Positions 48,008-57,120 of a stretch of 64,000 bases of DNA are shown here, in pieces. The DNA is from JAXMDT01 sp046348685 (GTDB taxonomy: Bacteria; Pseudomonadota; Alphaproteobacteria; Rickettsiales; UBA998). Made by a program: the position numbers and the translations under genes. Location of the stretch: assembly GCA_046348685.1 (NCBI GenBank), contig JAXMDT010000003.1, forward strand, positions 62,001 to 126,000. Direction: 5' to 3'. The notes beneath the pieces are model-generated. The model was given only the letters and a program-made list of their open reading frames with translations, had not been told where the DNA came from and searched no databases. Each line of letters begins with the position of its first letter. The first letter of the stretch is position 1.

Positions 48008-48696
48008 TGGACGCTGTCATCGAGGTTAAAAAACTGAATTTCAGCTATGGCAGCGGCGAGTTGAAACGCCAGGTGCTGCATGATGTTGACCTCCATCTGG
48101 AAAAAGGCGAAATCGTAATTATGACTGGGCCGTCGGGCTCCGGTAAAACCACTTTGTTGACAATCATCGGCGCGCTGCGCGTAGCGCATGAAGGCAGCGT
48201 CAAGGTACTGGGTCATGAGCTGGTGAATGCGAACGAACGATTGCTCAATGAAATCCGCCTGGAAACGGGTTATATCTTTCAGCAGCACAATTTGCTCAAA
48301 AGCCTGACGGCTCTACAGAATGTGGAAATGTCGCTGGAACTGCGCGAAGGCTATACAGAAGCAAAACGACGTGATGAAGCCGCGGCAATTTTAAAACAAG
48401 TCGGGCTGGGAGATCGGCTGGATTACAAACCGGATAAGCTTTCCGGCGGGCAAAAGCAGCGTGTCTCCATTGCGCGGGCGCTCGTTGCAAAACCGAAGCT
48501 GGTATTGGCGGATGAACCAACCGCATCGCTCGATAAAGCGAGCGGGCAGGAGGCGGTCGATATTCTAAAAAAGCTGGCAAGGGAGCAGGGGACAACCATC
48601 CTGCTCGTCACGCACGACTATCGTATTCTGGATGTTGCCGACCGCGTAATAGAACTGGAAGATGGAAAAATTCAAGACTACGATCCGAATGCCTAA
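48007..48696 (+). CDS. DevA-type ABC transporter ATP-binding protein
   Basis: A 229-residue ATPase with Walker A GPSGSGKTTLL, Q-loop FQQHNLL, signature LSGGQKQRVSIARAL, Walker B LVLADEPTASLD and H-loop VTHDYRI. It belongs to the LolD/MacB/DevA group and energises the DevC permease encoded just before it. The start at 48007 is fixed by the TGATG junction; the longer frame from 47941 lies inside devC. Confidence 0.93.
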   Translation: MDAVIEVKKLNFSYGSGELKRQVLHDVDLHLEKGEIVIMTGPSGSGKTTLLTIIGALRVAHEGSVKVLGHELVNANERLLNEIRLETGYIFQQHNLLKSLTALQNVEMSLELREGYTEAKRRDEAAAILKQVGLGDRLDYKPDKLSGGQKQRVSIARALVAKPKLVLADEPTASLDKASGQEAVDILKKLAREQGTTILLVTHDYRILDVADRVIELEDGKIQDYDPNA

Positions 48697-48705
48697 CAGG
48701 AGATA

Positions 48706-49209
48706 ATGATGCGTATATATATTTTTGCTGCCCTGAGTATTCTTATACCCTTTGCCACCTTTGCCGATTCACGCGAAATTGGCGCAGTCAGCACGGCGTT
48801 CAAATTGCTGGGTCCAAACCACAAGATTGTCGTAACGGCGTTTGACGACCCTAAGATCAACGGCATCACCTGTTACGTCGCACGGCCTCGTACGGGTGGC
48901 ATTAAAGGTGGGCTTGGCCTCGCTGAGGATCCCTCCATCGCAAGCGTTTCCTGTGTCCAAACCGGTCCAATTACCTATACTGGTAAAATCGAAACGCGTG
49001 AAAAAGGTGAACGGGTCTTCGACGAAAGCCGCTCTTTAATTTTCAAGACATTGGAAATTGACCGTTTATACGATTCAGCGAATGGCAGTCTGGTTTACAT
49101 CGCGCGGACTACACGCGTGATTGAAGGCTCGCCCTCGACATCTATTTCTGTTGTTGCGCCGATGACATGGGACGGTACAGCGCCCCAGAAGCCGCAGCTG
49201 GAAGATTAA
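48706..49209 (+). CDS. creA: CreA-family periplasmic protein
   Basis: A 167-residue exported protein: signal peptide (RIYIFAALSILIPFATFA|DS) and then the CreA domain (REIGAVSTAFKLLGPNHKIVVTAFDDPKINGITCYVARPRTGG and FKTLEIDRLYD). CreA is widespread and conserved, but its role is unknown even in E. coli. It follows the devA stop by nine bases with an AGGAG ribosome-binding site, so it seems to be the last gene of the long run beginning at 42038. Confidence 0.9.
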   Translation: MMRIYIFAALSILIPFATFADSREIGAVSTAFKLLGPNHKIVVTAFDDPKINGITCYVARPRTGGIKGGLGLAEDPSIASVSCVQTGPITYTGKIETREKGERVFDESRSLIFKTLEIDRLYDSANGSLVYIARTTRVIEGSPSTSISVVAPMTWDGTAPQKPQLED

Positions 49210-49249
49210 TCGTAATAGCTATCTAATATGTATTGGCATAAAAAAAAGC

Positions 49250-49495
49250 ATGCCGTTGACAAAAAAAGACCGCCGTTTTGAGTTGGTGATCGATGAACAT
49301 GTCGTTTTCGCTGACTACCGTATGGACGGGACAAAGCTATATGTTGATCATGTGGAAGCTGCCCCGGAATTACGGGGAAAAGGCGCTGCAGGTCAGCTTA
49401 TGGAAGAACTGGTGAGTTATGCCAAAGCTGAAAACCTCAATTTAGTACCGATTTGCTCATATGCCGTGGCATGGCTTGCGCGGCATAAACATTAA
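49250..49495 (+). CDS. Small GNAT-like N-acetyltransferase (YidJ/YjdJ, COG2388 type)
   Basis: An 81-residue minimal GNAT: LVIDEHVVFADYRMDGTKLYVDHVEAAPELRGKGAAGQLMEELVSYA contains the acetyl-CoA loop RGKGAA, and the C-terminus has VPICSYAVAWLARH with the conserved Cys/Tyr pair. These small proteins bind acetyl-CoA, but their substrates are mostly unknown. It lies 40 bases after creA and may still be co-transcribed; it is convergent with the PPK2 gene, with a four-base overlap of the ends. Confidence 0.88.
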   Translation: MPLTKKDRRFELVIDEHVVFADYRMDGTKLYVDHVEAAPELRGKGAAGQLMEELVSYAKAENLNLVPICSYAVAWLARHKH

Positions 49496-50382
49496 TCCTT
49501 CACCTGTTTCACAAGTATCTGGCGCAAGCGTTTCATTTCTTTGACGTGCTCAGGCTTTAAATGAGGATAACATGGGTTGATCTTTTCTGCTTTTTCTAAA
49601 AGGATGCGTGAGACAATAAGTCGCGCGTTCCACTTATCGTCAGCAGGAATAATATACCACGGAGCATGAGGGGTGCTGGTTGCTTGTATACAATCCTGGT
49701 ACGCGCTCTGGTACGCGTCCCAGTATTCCCGCTCTTCCACATCAGCAGTATTGAACTTCCAGTTTTTTGCAGGCTCGTCAATGCGTGAAAGAAACCGCCG
49801 AGCCTGTTCTTCCTTTGATAAATGCAGATGAAATTTAAGTATATGCGTACCGTTACGGCAGAGATGCTTTTCAAAATCATTGATCGATTGATAACGCTCT
49901 TTCCAAAATGATCCCTGATTTTTTGGCAGCTCGACAGATTGCGCGGCAAGAAACTGCGGATGCACTTTCACAATTAAAACCTCTTCATAATAGGAGCGAT
50001 TAAAGACACCTATTTTACCTTTTTCGGGCAGGCATTGCGTCGTGCGCCATAAGAAATCGTGTTTGAGTTCGGTTTGGCTAGGCGTCTTAAAACTATGCAC
50101 CTCGATGCCTTGCGGATTGAGCCCAGTCAGCGTGTGACGGATAATACTATCCTTTCCGGCGGCATCCATCGCCTGGAAAATAATCAGTACAGACTGTTTG
50201 CCAGAAGCATAGAGCTTATTCTGCAATTCATCCAGCCGCTCGACCGATTTTTGTAGCTTTTCCTTGCAATCGTTTTTGGATTTGTAAAATGTATCAACCT
50301 CGGTCGGCCAGCTACTGAGCTGCAACTTTTTGCCAGAGGAAATGCAGAAATTTTTGCTATCGATTTTCATGCCTTGTAGCAT
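49492..50382 (-). CDS. ppk2: Polyphosphate kinase 2 family protein
   Basis: A 296-residue PPK2 kinase. The Walker A-like loop is FQAMDAAGKDSIIRH (69-83), the second motif is GVFNRSYYEEVLIVKVHP and the lid region contains RFLSRIDEPAKNWKF. These enzymes phosphorylate nucleoside mono- or diphosphates with polyphosphate, or make polyphosphate from nucleotides; class I members phosphorylate diphosphates, class II monophosphates. Its class cannot be set by eye. Two ATGs (50382, 50370) are possible starts. A single-gene unit divergent from the gene at 50517. Confidence 0.92.
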   Translation of the reverse strand: MLQGMKIDSKNFCISSGKKLQLSSWPTEVDTFYKSKNDCKEKLQKSVERLDELQNKLYASGKQSVLIIFQAMDAAGKDSIIRHTLTGLNPQGIEVHSFKTPSQTELKHDFLWRTTQCLPEKGKIGVFNRSYYEEVLIVKVHPQFLAAQSVELPKNQGSFWKERYQSINDFEKHLCRNGTHILKFHLHLSKEEQARRFLSRIDEPAKNWKFNTADVEEREYWDAYQSAYQDCIQATSTPHAPWYIIPADDKWNARLIVSRILLEKAEKINPCYPHLKPEHVKEMKRLRQILVKQVKD

Positions 50383-50516
50383 ACTAAGCTGCGGCGAAAT
50401 AACCTATATGAAAGTTTTACCCGCTTAACATGCTGTATTAAAATATAAAAATACGTCATCAGTCCGTAACACTTCTATGCGAGAATAAAGGATAAAACTC
50501 AAACAGGTAAGCCTTC

Positions 50517-51683
50517 ATGGCCATGTTCCCCCATCAATCGCAAGAAGCGCAAGATGCTTCTGCGCGAGTAGCTGAGAAAGCTTACAATGCGCTTGGTGGC
50601 AATGAAAAAAAAGCGCTCCTGGATCAAGCGGCAAAAGTTATAGAATCGCTGCACCGCGAACGCGAAGCAGGCTTAAAGGATGGCACCTGGCCCATCATGA
50701 GTGATGGTAGTCCCCTGACAATTAATGATGATCCGGTGGCGCATGCTAAAAATGCGCTTATGCACAATGGATATATTTATCAAAGAGCGTTAGACGATTT
50801 AACCGAGCGGAGGTCAGATGCACCTGCCGCCGCTGTTTCTGTACAAGCAGCTGTAGAAAATTCGAATCCAGCTATAACGCCTGACAAAGTTGAAGCATTG
50901 TCTGCGGCAATCTCGCAGATGAAAGATGCATCCGGTGAGCCTAAATTTTCGCCAGAGCGAGCGGCGCAACTTTCCGCAGGCATCGCAGAGTACTACAATG
51001 AGTATGTGCAGCAACATGGTAATGCTGCCTCAAGTCGCCGCGCGGTAGGAGTTGTGATTGATGGCGCTCTGCAAACGCCGGAAGCATTGGGCCATTTAGT
51101 AGGTGGACAGCAACGCCGGGAAATACACGCACATTCTATAATTCCAGACCGCCCAGCGGGCGATACGCCTGGGTGGCTTCGGCCAGAAGTAGAAACTACG
51201 CCTGTGGTTCATCAACCGGATCAACACACACATTCCATAATTCCAGACCGCCCAGCGGGCGATGCGCCTGGGTGGCTCAAACCGACATCAGCATCTCCTG
51301 CACTGAAAGGGGCAGCATTACTAGACAGCCAAATCATAGAAAAGCACTCTGTCATTTCTGAGCGTACTCAAACCAAGGAAATAGCTATAGAGGTAGAAGG
51401 AATTGCGCATAAGCTGGGTATCGATAGTTCCATCGTCAATAATGACGGTGTTTTGACCAAAGCAGAAATTCAGGCAGTTCAGGAAAAGACTGGTGCTACA
51501 TCCCAAGTGAATAGAGCGAAAGATGGTAGCTTAGATGGTATTATAGGCCCTGATACACTTGCTCACATCAAGCAAGCGCTAGCAGCACACAATGTTTCCG
51601 CGCAGGATGTTACAGGTGTTTCGGCACCCATCGTTGCAGCGGTAGCAGTCAAATCGGGACCTTCAACACGGGATATGGCCTAA
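50517..51683 (+). CDS. Unknown protein with duplicated HSIIPDRPAGD-PGWL motif
   Basis: A 388-residue protein with no signal peptide and no family I recognise. The N-terminus (1-95) is helical and charged. A middle region contains two near-identical copies of HSIIPDRPAGD(T/A)PGWL. The C-terminal part reads LGIDSSIVNNDGVLTKAEIQAVQEKTG, then DGIIGPDTLAHIKQAL, which resembles a peptidoglycan-binding (PGB1-like) domain with its G-x-DTL...I motif; this is a weak similarity. A CAGGTAAG ribosome-binding site precedes the ATG. The gene at 51761, 77 bases on, is also without known relatives. Confidence 0.65.
   Translation: MAMFPHQSQEAQDASARVAEKAYNALGGNEKKALLDQAAKVIESLHREREAGLKDGTWPIMSDGSPLTINDDPVAHAKNALMHNGYIYQRALDDLTERRSDAPAAAVSVQAAVENSNPAITPDKVEALSAAISQMKDASGEPKFSPERAAQLSAGIAEYYNEYVQQHGNAASSRRAVGVVIDGALQTPEALGHLVGGQQRREIHAHSIIPDRPAGDTPGWLRPEVETTPVVHQPDQHTHSIIPDRPAGDAPGWLKPTSASPALKGAALLDSQIIEKHSVISERTQTKEIAIEVEGIAHKLGIDSSIVNNDGVLTKAEIQAVQEKTGATSQVNRAKDGSLDGIIGPDTLAHIKQALAAHNVSAQDVTGVSAPIVAAVAVKSGPSTRDMA
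51130..51178 (+). repeat. Direct repeat unit 1 within the gene at 50517
   Basis: A 49-base unit that recurs almost unchanged (two differences seen) at 51229-51277, i.e. 99 bases later and in the same reading frame. It encodes HSIIPDRPAGDTPGWL. The spacing of 33 codons suggests a duplication of one motif plus its linker. Confidence 0.85.
51229..51277 (+). repeat. Direct repeat unit 2 within the gene at 50517
   Basis: Second copy of the 49-base unit at 51130-51178. It encodes HSIIPDRPAGDAPGWL. Near-identity at DNA level, silent positions included, points to a recent duplication or ongoing gene conversion. Confidence 0.85.
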
Positions 51684-51760
51684 TTCGCTATAATAAGCTT
51701 TTGTCATCATATTTTCATAAAAAACCGAAATTCGCAGGATAGTATATACCTCGGAGTTTT

Positions 51761-52687
51761 ATGTCTAAGCCTACTAACCCATCTGGAATGTCGCTATCGG
51801 CGGATGTGCCTCTGCCAAAGGAGAAACCCTTCACAACGGCAGGCACGCGCATTCATAAATGGGGCACATATATTGGCGTCGATTGGATATTCAATACCGC
51901 GAGCGGTGTCAGCTTCGCGTATTGGGGGAAATTTTCGGAAAGCGGCCAGAAATACTGGAGCAAGCCGATTACCGGCTTTTTTGAAAAGATATTAAAGCCA
52001 TTTATAAAAGATCCAAAAAAACTGGAAACAAGTGCTGGCCGGGGCAATATGTTTGTCGGCATTATCGCGGGCGGTATGTTTACGATTCCGCCGCTGCTTG
52101 TTTTAGAAAATAACAAAGTCCGTAAATCATTCGCACAATTTTATGACCGCATGATTTATGGAAAAGAAAAAGTCGATCATGATCCGGAATTTCAAAAAGC
52201 CTACGAACAGATAGAACAGACCCCAAAAAAAGATTTCGTTAATGGCATGGGGGCACGCTTTGTTGCGCTCACGCCTTTGCTCGCTATGGTGCTAAACCCT
52301 AAAACAGGAACTCTAAGCAAAGAATACTGGTTCGACTATGTGCAAAAAGCGAGTGAAGGCGGCGCCCATGCGCTGGGCTTGGGCCTGAATAAATCTTTTC
52401 CAAAGCGCTCGCTCGAAGATGCAAAAAGCCGTTGGAAATTTATTCATGAAAGCATTGCTATGGATTTCGGCCTTGGCGGGCCCTATGCAGCGCTACATGC
52501 CATTTTCTATGATATGTTCAGCGGAAAGAAACCGGAAACCCCAAATCCACTACCTGCACCGGTTCCGCTTGCACCGCCCAGCGTTTCAGAACCGAAGCTC
52601 AATATCGAAACCCCGCTGCCTCAAATCAATCCAGTAACGGGTGAAAGCCTGCGACTGCATGCAGTAAGCCAGCAGCAACTTGGATAA
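51761..52687 (+). CDS. Unknown protein with two or three membrane-associated segments
   Basis: A 308-residue protein of unknown family. Its composition is regular: IGVDWIFNTASGVSFAYWGKF, a hydrophobic stretch FVGIIAGGMFTIPPLLVLEN (about 98-117), ARFVALTPLLAMVLNP (about 165-180) and, after a helical middle, a Pro-rich tail (PNPLPAPVPLAPPSVSEP). It has no signal peptide. A GGAG ribosome-binding site precedes the ATG. It may be an inner-membrane or phage-like/host-interaction protein, but nothing seen decides this. Confidence 0.6.
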   Translation: MSKPTNPSGMSLSADVPLPKEKPFTTAGTRIHKWGTYIGVDWIFNTASGVSFAYWGKFSESGQKYWSKPITGFFEKILKPFIKDPKKLETSAGRGNMFVGIIAGGMFTIPPLLVLENNKVRKSFAQFYDRMIYGKEKVDHDPEFQKAYEQIEQTPKKDFVNGMGARFVALTPLLAMVLNPKTGTLSKEYWFDYVQKASEGGAHALGLGLNKSFPKRSLEDAKSRWKFIHESIAMDFGLGGPYAALHAIFYDMFSGKKPETPNPLPAPVPLAPPSVSEPKLNIETPLPQINPVTGESLRLHAVSQQQLG

Positions 52688-52795
52688 TAACATGTTGTAG
52701 TGGCTCAGCGTTCTGCATACGCTTCGAACGGATTACTATAACGATATACTCATGCTTATACCCCCGCCGCATAGTTTTCAGGCATAGAGTGGCAA

Positions 52796-52809
52796 TTGAC
52801 CTAGATCAC
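52796..52809. promoter_or_regulatory. FNR/CRP-type binding-site candidate
   Basis: TTGAC-CTAG-ATCAC matches the FNR consensus TTGAT-N4-ATCAA at eight of ten positions. It lies about 67 bases before the ATG of the gene at 52876, a usual distance for an activator site. In a 188-base gap such a match could also arise by chance. Confidence 0.35.
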
Positions 52810-52875
52810 ACGTCTTAAGGCGGCTGTTGCTGTTTCAGTGAAAGTTGCTATGTTTAGAAAAATCAAGGGGATGTA

Positions 52876-53565
52876 ATGAAAGCAATAGCTGGTTTTTTAG
52901 CATTAATACTCGCGGCGTTGACAGCATTTTATTATTATGAACTAAGTTTTGACAGGAAGCTCAAAATCACTGGAAGGGCTTACACTAATGCTGTTAATAT
53001 CGCATTTGGCCAAGAATGGTACTTAGAATCATTGGCCAAATTTTCGCTAGATGATAATTCACTGCAAGCTTGCGTCAAAATGCATCCTGATGATGGGCAT
53101 TGTCGGTTAACAAGAGGTAATTTTAGATTCTATACTAATTTTTGCGCTTGGTGGCGACTTGAAAAATGCATGGTTGTGGCGGCTGATCCTATTTTTCTTA
53201 ATGATTTAGAATTGGGACAAAAACTTGAGCAGGTAATTGCTACTCCGTGTAAATTTTTACCAAACGAAAATACGATTAGAAGCAATGTTCCTTTGATTGA
53301 AACTAAATTAAATATGCTTGCTCCTTCTTCACGCTGGAACTTAAAAGATTATCTTTATTATCGTCAAGCACTCGGATGCGATAATCCAGATACTGCTAAT
53401 ATAAAAGTGTACTTGGTTTTTTTTGATAAAGAGAAAATGAAATCAAGTGCTCAAGTACAAGAAAATGGAGGGGTAGTAATTGGTTTAAAATATCCACATA
53501 CGACTCTTCTAAATAATTCTCCTAAGATTATCATATCTAAAGTTGGAGCCGGTCATGGTGAGTAG
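52876..53565 (+). CDS. Unknown membrane-anchored protein preceding the RTX gene (positional FrpD analogue?)
   Basis: A 229-residue protein with an N-terminal membrane helix (AGFLALILAALTAFYYY) and a periplasmic part rich in Cys, Trp and Tyr (DDGHCRLTRGNFRFYTNFCAWWRLEKCM; six cysteines in all). The gene is clearly more AT-rich than its neighbours, which suggests transfer. It overlaps the start of the RTX gene by eleven bases. In Neisseria the small FrpD protein is encoded just before frpC and binds it; the same arrangement is seen here, but I see no lipobox and did not detect sequence similarity. Confidence 0.6.
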   Translation: MKAIAGFLALILAALTAFYYYELSFDRKLKITGRAYTNAVNIAFGQEWYLESLAKFSLDDNSLQACVKMHPDDGHCRLTRGNFRFYTNFCAWWRLEKCMVVAADPIFLNDLELGQKLEQVIATPCKFLPNENTIRSNVPLIETKLNMLAPSSRWNLKDYLYYRQALGCDNPDTANIKVYLVFFDKEKMKSSAQVQENGGVVIGLKYPHTTLLNNSPKIIISKVGAGHGE

Positions 53566-55216
53566 TGTTACAGTAGTTATGGATAATGGCGGTATTGCCG
53601 GCCATATGTACATTAAGGTGAATGTTAATGGCGCAGAATCTTTTTATGGTTATTACCCTCAACACTCTCCGAGTGGATATGGACCTGGAGAGGTTCAAGA
53701 CGATGGTGAAAGATATAGAAATCCATCATCTCACGGAGCGACCCAGCAACTTACTCGCGAAATTCCTCTTACAGATCAACAAGCGCAATCAATAAAAGAT
53801 TATGCAGAATCAGTAAAAGCAAACCCTGGCACTTATAATGCTGGGGCAAATAATTGTGTCGATTTCACAAACAACGCTCTAAATCATGGGGGCCAAAGCC
53901 TTAGGAACGCTTTTAACGATACCGACACCTATAAGGGTAGCGGAGCGGGATTATACTTTGATACGACATATGACGACGGTAGTGCTTGGGCAATTCCATA
54001 TTGGACAGGTATGGCTGCAGGTGCGGCTTTTGCCATTAATCCTTGGGCAGCTGCTGCCGGTGCAGCTCTTGGAATTGCTTTAGGGATGATTTCGCCAATT
54101 GTTTTAGATCTAGACGATGACGGACTTGAGCTTACCTCACTTGCAAACTCGCGAACATATTTCGATTTAGATAACGACCTTTTCGCTGAACATACAGGTT
54201 GGGTCAAACCAGAAGATGGTTTTCTTGCTAGAGATTTAAACGGCAACGGCCGGATCGATAACCAAGGCGAACTGTTCGGCGATAATGGCGGCACGAGCGC
54301 CTATGCCAAATTAGCCGCACTCGATTCCAATCATGATGGTAAAATTTCTTCTGCAGATAGCGCATTTGCGAGTCTACGTATTTGGCAAGATACGAATCAA
54401 AACGGATACGTTGATACTGGCGAGTTAAAAACGCTCACGGCAGCAGGAATCAAATCCTTGAATACTGCTTCAACAATTGGCAGTGGGACAAATCAAGGAA
54501 ATGCGATAGCTGCAACATCAACATTTACTCGCGCGAATGGTACAACGGGTAATGCAGCAGATGTACTTTTTCAGAATGATAATATGGAAACGTGGTATAA
54601 TGGAAACGGCACTACTGCATCACGGCCTATCGATAAATCTACGTTCTTTTTACCGCATTCACGTGGATATGGAAAACTTCCAACATGGGTAGATGCATTT
54701 TCCCAAAATTCAGTTCTGAAAACAAAAGCAATTAGCCTGGTTGATGCTGTTGACGCCCAATTAAATCCTCAGGTACTTCAAGGAAAAATTGAAGAAATTA
54801 TGTTTATGTGGGCACATGTTGATAAAGTTAGTGCTACTAGTCGTGGCGAATTTATTGATGCACGTAAGCTTTCATTTATTGAAAAAATGATGGACCAAAA
54901 CTTTATTAATCAGTTAGGGAGTCCTAACCCAAACGGTCCGCAAGCAGCAAAGCTGATGGAGGCATGGGATAATATTTTTACGGAAATAAAGTCGCGTCTT
55001 TTGATCAAGGGACCGTTTGCTGAGGTTATTCCTGCACACTATGATTACATCTCAGATAAAATTGTTTTTCACAAATCTCTTGATGATACATTGGCGCTTG
55101 TCAAAGCAAATATACCGGCAACGGTTGCCGATAAGTTTTTCTATTGGCAGGCAATCGGTGAAGCATTCGAAGGCCAACATACTGGATTTGGCATAACGTC
55201 TGCAGCCTTAACCTAG
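53555..55216 (+). pseudogene. FrpC-like RTX protein, part 1: cysteine-peptidase-like module and Ca-binding module, cut by in-frame TAG
   Basis: Residues 1-110 have the order His then Cys of a circularly permuted papain-like (NlpC/P60, LRAT-type) fold: AGHMYIKV with His17 and YNAGANNCVDFTNNAL with Cys101. A small Gly/Ala-rich hydrophobic stretch (147-180) follows. The FrpC-type module comes next: PIVLDLDDDGLELT, DLNGNGRIDNQGELFGDN, LDSNHDGKISSADSAF and DTNQNGYVDTGELK, with EF-hand-like Ca loops. The stop TAG at 55214-55216 is followed in the same frame by RTX repeats, so the gene is one interrupted unit. The start at 53555 has GGAG upstream; the ATG at 53543 is less likely. Confidence 0.75.
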
Positions 55217-56836
55217 GCCATCAATAATGCCGCTGGGTATCATGTTCTCACGAATCTTTCCACATATCTGGGCGGCTCATCTGCGGCGGATACGATAACC
55301 GGTGCAACCGGCAATGAATACCTCTATGGTTTAGATGGAAATGATTCCCTCACAGGTAATGCTGGTAATGATATTTTCTTTGGCGGTAGAGGTAATGATT
55401 TCGCATCTGGCGGAGATGGAGACGACACCTTTATCCTCAACAAATCCGAAGGCGTAGACACAATTACGGGCGGCCTGGGGAATGATACGGTGGCGTTTGG
55501 CGCGGGGATTACGTTTTCAAACATTACGCTAAGCCGCGTTGGCCAGACCTTTGACCTGCTCGTAGGATTGCCAGGTGGAACCAGCATTTTGATCAAGGAA
55601 GCGTTTTCATGGAACGCGGTCGAGTTATATAAATTTCTAGATGGTACCAGCAAAAGCCTTTCCGATATGGCCATCGCTACAACAGCAAGGGCAGGGACGG
55701 ACGGCAACGATACGATTTATGGCTTCAACGAGAACGAGGCTATTTATGCTAAGAAAGGCAATGATTACATCGATGCGGGCGATGGGAACGATACCATTAC
55801 GGTTAATCAGGGGGACGGGCTGGATACGATCATCGGCGGCGGCGGCAACGACGTTTTAAAATTCGGGCCGGATGTTGCATATTCAAACCTGAAGTTTACC
55901 GGCGATGGCAACTCGACCGATCTGACAATCACGGTTCCGGGTGGTGGTAAGATTTTTGCCCCCGGCTTCTTTAGCATGTATGCCACCGAGACCCTAAAAT
56001 TCAACGATGGCTCGCAAAAGACTATCAATGATGTGAAGCAAACCATCACCTCATCAGCCGGAACCATTGGTAACGATAGAATCTACGGGTTCGATACGAA
56101 TGACACCATCACCGGCGGCAAAGGTAATGACTACATGGAAGGTGGGTATGGTGACGATACCTTCAAGATCAACCAGGGCGATGGGATTGACACCATCGAA
56201 GGATTTGTCGGCAACGATACGGTCGTGTTCGGTAGCGGGATCACCTTTGCTTCACTACAGCTGAGCCATACATCCACAAATGAGCTGCTTGCAAAATTAC
56301 CGGGCGGTGGTTCTCTCGCGCTGTGGAAAAGTTACGGCGGTGAAATTGAGAATTATAAGTTCCAGAGCGACACGCATACCTATACGGCTGCTGAGCTGAA
56401 GAATAAGGCGATGGCACAGGCGGCCACTTCCGGAAATGATAGTATTGTTGGCTTTAGTTATAACGATGACATTATCAACGGGCTTGCCGGGAACGATACT
56501 CTTTACGGCGATTGGGGTAACGATACGCTAACGGGCGGCGCAGGCATTGATAAGTTGACAGGCGACCTTGGCTTGGATGTATACGATTTCAATACCCTGA
56601 GCGAATCGACTAAAAAAGCAGCGGACACCATCACAGACTTCAATACCGCCGATGACCGTATCGACGTGCGAGGCCTGGGATTTACGGGCATTGTATCTGG
56701 CGCGGCGACCGGAACCAAGCTTGGTTATACGTATGACTCGGCAGCAAATGATACGATTGTCACCGCAACTACCAACTTCAAAATCATCCTAGACGGTCAC
56801 CTCACGCTGGATGCAACGGATTTTATTTTTTCGTAG
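55217..56836 (+). pseudogene. FrpC-like RTX protein, part 2: RTX nonapeptide repeats and C-terminus
   Basis: Continues in the same frame as part 1 right after the TAG (AINNAAGYHVLTNLSTYLGG...). Several blocks of GGxGxDxU nonapeptides follow: LTGNAGNDIFFGGRGND, GNDYIDAGDGNDTI, GNDYMEGGYGDDTF and a last block NGLAGNDTLYGDWGNDTLTGGAG. The C-terminal 90 residues (DRIDVRGLGFTGI...) look like a type I secretion end. The GTG at 55490 is the first start-like codon but lies inside the repeats. No HlyB/D or TolC genes are adjacent. Confidence 0.8.
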
Positions 56837-56844
56837 CTGAGAAA

Positions 56845-57114
56845 ATGCCAGAATTTCCAATGACAAGGGATTTTGCTGAAAACCCTTTCAAGTCCTTGCT
56901 TACGGCACACGCTATCATGCTTTTCATGGCCTATCCAGATGATGAGGATACGCGTGAGCATAAACTACAGCTATCACACATCGAGACATATGATAAACTG
57001 AAGAAAACCGATGTTGGTACGTTGCTTGGCTTACCCCCTGAACAAATACAAAAGTCATTGGAAGAAGTGTTGGCAACTGAAGTAGAGCCTTGCCTGTACC
57101 TTCCCGATGACTAG
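56845..57114 (+). CDS. Unknown small protein, part 1 of a frame split by in-frame TAG
   Basis: An 89-residue frame starting 8 bases after the RTX stop, mostly helical, with no recognised domain (FKSLLTAHAIMLFMAYPDDEDTREH). Its TAG (57112-57114) is followed in the same frame, after two codons, by the GTG of the 176-residue frame. Together they would make a protein of about 268 residues. Either two adjacent small genes or one gene interrupted by an amber codon. Confidence 0.5.
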   Translation: MPEFPMTRDFAENPFKSLLTAHAIMLFMAYPDDEDTREHKLQLSHIETYDKLKKTDVGTLLGLPPEQIQKSLEEVLATEVEPCLYLPDD

Positions 57115-57120
57115 GTATCC

